16,145 bases of DNA, from contig CAKKPR010000297.1 of the NCBI GenBank assembly GCA_919901705.1, positions 1 to 16,145 of the forward strand, given 5' to 3'. The notes below the pieces were generated by a model that was not told the DNA's origin, searched no databases, and saw nothing but the letters and a program-made list of their open reading frames with translations. Made by a program: the position numbers and the translations under genes. Shown in pieces: positions 14,750 through 16,145 of the stretch. Every line of letters begins with the position of its first letter. The first letter of the stretch is position 1. The stretch comes from Thermodesulfovibrionales bacterium (GTDB lineage: Bacteria; Nitrospirota; Thermodesulfovibrionia; Thermodesulfovibrionales; UBA1546).

Positions 14750-15319
14750 TTATGCCCTTGGCTTTGCAAGTATCTCAAGAACCTTAAGCTCAAGGAACCT
14801 CTTTGATGCTGCAGACCTGATAACCATCACTGTGTCAGCGCCCCTTCCTGTGCCTGCAACTGCAAGGACTTCTTCGCCTTCAGGAATAAGGCCCGCATCA
14901 ACAGCCATCATCACAATCTCACAGCATACCTTTGCTCCCTCGCCAAACCTTCTTAAGGCCTGCGCAATAATCATTGCAGGATAAATACCGTTGAATTTGG
15001 AAGCAAGCGATGTCTCCAATGAATGGGTAAGTATAGTGCCTGTATAAATCCTTGCGCCGTGCGCCTTTATCTTTTCCCTGACATTATCAGGCATCTCAAA
15101 GGTGTTAGCTTCTTTAAAGCCAGATGAGTGTGTCACAACAACCAGATTAATCCCGGAGGACTTCACAGCTTCCGAGAACAGAAGCCCGTTATCTCCTCCT
15201 GTTGTTGCAACAACAAGGTGCCTGTAGCCGCTATCTTTTATTGCCTGTTTGACAACATCCAGACATGCAGCTGTGTTTTCCCTGCCGGTCTTTTCAAAAT
15301 ATACCACTTTTCTTTCCAT
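14750..15319 (-). CDS. Stand-alone pyruvate kinase alpha/beta-domain protein
   Basis: A 189-residue protein matching the C-terminal alpha/beta domain of pyruvate kinase (the domain that carries the effector site in some kinases) without the catalytic barrel. Visible features are YFEKTGRENTAACLDVVKQ at the N-terminus, VVATTGGDNGLLFSEAV, VVVTHSSGF, FNGIYPAMIIAQALRRFGEG, and EVLAVAGTGRGADTVMVIRS. Similar proteins of about 190 residues occur, from memory, in archaea and anaerobic bacteria with no established function, so kinase activity is not expected. I use ATG 15319; a TTG at 15355 would extend it by 12 residues but falls within the -35 of a near-perfect promoter whose -10 ends 7 nt before this ATG. 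No Shine-Dalgarno is present. It lies 42 nt upstream of the HAD gene on the same strand. Confidence 0.85.
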   Translation of the reverse strand: MERKVVYFEKTGRENTAACLDVVKQAIKDSGYRHLVVATTGGDNGLLFSEAVKSSGINLVVVTHSSGFKEANTFEMPDNVREKIKAHGARIYTGTILTHSLETSLASKFNGIYPAMIIAQALRRFGEGAKVCCEIVMMAVDAGLIPEGEEVLAVAGTGRGADTVMVIRSAASKRFLELKVLEILAKPRA

Positions 15320-15326
15320 TCGGGAG

Positions 15327-15355
15327 ATTATAACAAAGACTCTTTTTGGTTTCAA
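15327..15355 (-). promoter_or_regulatory. Strong promoter predicting a leaderless mRNA
   Basis: On the minus strand TTGAAA (15355-15350), exactly 17 nt, then TATAAT (15332-15327). The ATG begins at 15319, 7 nt after the -10, so the expected transcription start (about 15320) coincides with the start codon. No Shine-Dalgarno sequence lies between. Confidence 0.7.
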
Positions 15356-15356
15356 C

Positions 15357-15387
15357 TTGATTAAATAACAATTTTTTGTAATATTAT
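15357..15387 (+). promoter_or_regulatory. Divergent promoter for the TPR gene
   Basis: TTGATT (15357-15362) is followed by TAATAT (15379-15384, 16-nt spacer) or TATTAT (15382-15387, 19-nt spacer). The -35 is one base away from the -35 of the divergent promoter. The start codon at 15393 is 5-8 nt after either -10. A GAGG at 15388-15391 is only 1 nt from the ATG, too close for a normal ribosome-binding site. Confidence 0.45.
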
Positions 15388-15392
15388 GAGGT

Positions 15393-16139
15393 ATGGCGAA
15401 AAAATCTGAAAAGGTTCACATTACAGTAAATATCCCGGAGGGGTTCAATATAAACATCATCGCAGACGGAAAAACCTATCATATCCAGACAGAGCAAGGA
15501 GACAGAAAAAATCCTGAGCTCACAACGCATATCTACTATAAAGGCGAAATTGTTTATTCGAAAAAGACCAATTATTCAGACATCCTGAATGCAGAAGATT
15601 ATAATGAAAAGCTGCATGGCATGATGGAAAACCAGCACAAAAGCGCCATAGAAGCGTTCACAGGAAATATTGAAAGAGAAAAGCAAAAGGCAGAATATTT
15701 TGATACAGTAAAAAAACTGCTTAGAAGCGGTAACAATAGACAAGCGCTAAGAATATTAAAAGAGGGGTTCGGGGAATTTCCTGAAGACCTGTTTATTATG
15801 TCTTATTATGGCTGTTTAACTGCTATTGTTGAGAAAAAAATTGACAAGGGGATAAAGTTATGCCAGGGGGCTTTAGAAAAACTCGGCACCGCAACTGAAA
15901 AATCCGTTCATGCCACGTTTTACCTGAATCTTGGAAGGGCATATCTTGCCGGCGGGCAGAAAGAACAGGCTATCGAGGCGTTCGATAATGGATTAGCCTT
16001 TGATAAAAAAAACCATGACCTGCTCTGGGAATTAAAAAAACTCGGCACAAGGAAAAATCTACCCATACCGTTTCTTTCACGAGGCAACCCGATAAACAAA
16101 TACATCGGCATGATTCGTTCAAAATTCAAAGGGAAATGA
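15393..16139 (+). CDS. TPR protein with conserved N-terminal domain of unknown function
   Basis: A 248-residue soluble protein. Residues about 5-85 look like a beta-rich domain with GKTYHIQTEQG, THIYYKGEIVYSKKTNYSDIL and MMENQHKSAIEAF. I recall the same YHxQTE ... SKKTxYxDIL ... QHK pattern in uncharacterised proteins of Geobacter-like bacteria and Nitrospirota. Residues about 105-215 contain two or three TPR-like helical pairs, such as YLNLGRAYLAGGQKEQAIEAF. The C-terminus, PIPFLSRGNPINKYIGMIR, also seems conserved in that group (memory, not a search). TPR proteins are scaffolds; no enzyme motif is visible and no function is assigned. The gene is complete, ending at TGA 16137-16139, and no signal peptide is seen. 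It is transcribed divergently from the pyruvate-kinase-domain gene across a 73-bp gap. Confidence 0.8.
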   Translation: MAKKSEKVHITVNIPEGFNINIIADGKTYHIQTEQGDRKNPELTTHIYYKGEIVYSKKTNYSDILNAEDYNEKLHGMMENQHKSAIEAFTGNIEREKQKAEYFDTVKKLLRSGNNRQALRILKEGFGEFPEDLFIMSYYGCLTAIVEKKIDKGIKLCQGALEKLGTATEKSVHATFYLNLGRAYLAGGQKEQAIEAFDNGLAFDKKNHDLLWELKKLGTRKNLPIPFLSRGNPINKYIGMIRSKFKGK

Positions 16140-16145
16140 ATTAAG

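Noticed and set aside
15320..15355. TTG start at 15355 for the pyruvate-kinase-domain gene
   Set aside because: It would put the start codon inside the -35 box of a near-consensus promoter, so these bases would not be in the mRNA.

Overview
The window is about 16.1 kb of compact bacterial chromosome with low-to-moderate GC. Most of it is housekeeping metabolism on both strands, and I see no phage, IS, integron, CRISPR, tRNA or rRNA. An Aquifex-type aconitase, a stand-alone pyruvate-kinase alpha/beta-domain protein, two TPR proteins (one with a J-domain), a response regulator with an acidic linker, and short tandem repeats inside a coding region together suggest a Nitrospirota (Thermodesulfovibrionia-like) or 'deltaproteobacterial' anaerobe. 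That placement is inference from gene content; no marker here proves it.

Layout. (1) 1-489 (+): the 3' end of a J-domain/TPR gene cut by the window edge. (2) 527-5183 (-): a tight operon with 2-nt gaps, read as response regulator, then valS, then nadC, from a good sigma70-type promoter at 5220-5248. (3) 5451-6754 (+): a VanZ-like membrane protein overlapping an exported ComEC-type metallo-beta-lactamase-fold protein. (4) 6755-8011 (-): lysA, tail to tail with the previous gene with no spacer and with its terminator inside the neighbour's coding sequence. (5) 8153-12326 (+): aconitase, ribD and a GAF-GGDEF diguanylate cyclase. (6) 12367-13818 (-): pepA. (7) 13948-14023: a 76-bp palindromic element made of three hairpins. 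(8) 14033-15319 (-): a HAD phosphatase and the pyruvate-kinase alpha/beta-domain protein. (9) 15393-16139 (+): a TPR protein with a conserved N-terminal domain of unknown function, divergent from the previous pair.

How the genes relate. Most encode independent core steps: NAD (nadC), lysine/DAP (lysA), TCA or reductive TCA (acn), riboflavin (ribD), valine charging (valS) and peptide turnover (pepA). Signalling is represented by the response regulator at the head of the valS operon and by the diguanylate cyclase. I found no convincing new multigene defence or biosynthetic system. The most interesting signals are smaller. Two short tandem repeats (8-bp and 7-bp units) are accommodated in surface-loop positions of the essential valS. 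The response regulator has a duplicated 31-residue C-terminal helical motif that recalls PopZ-type oligomerisation tails. Start codons near the right edge sit 5-7 nt after -10 hexamers, which predicts leaderless mRNAs. A perfect palindrome covers the -35 of the aconitase promoter. The 76-bp element shows covariation between its two outer hairpins.
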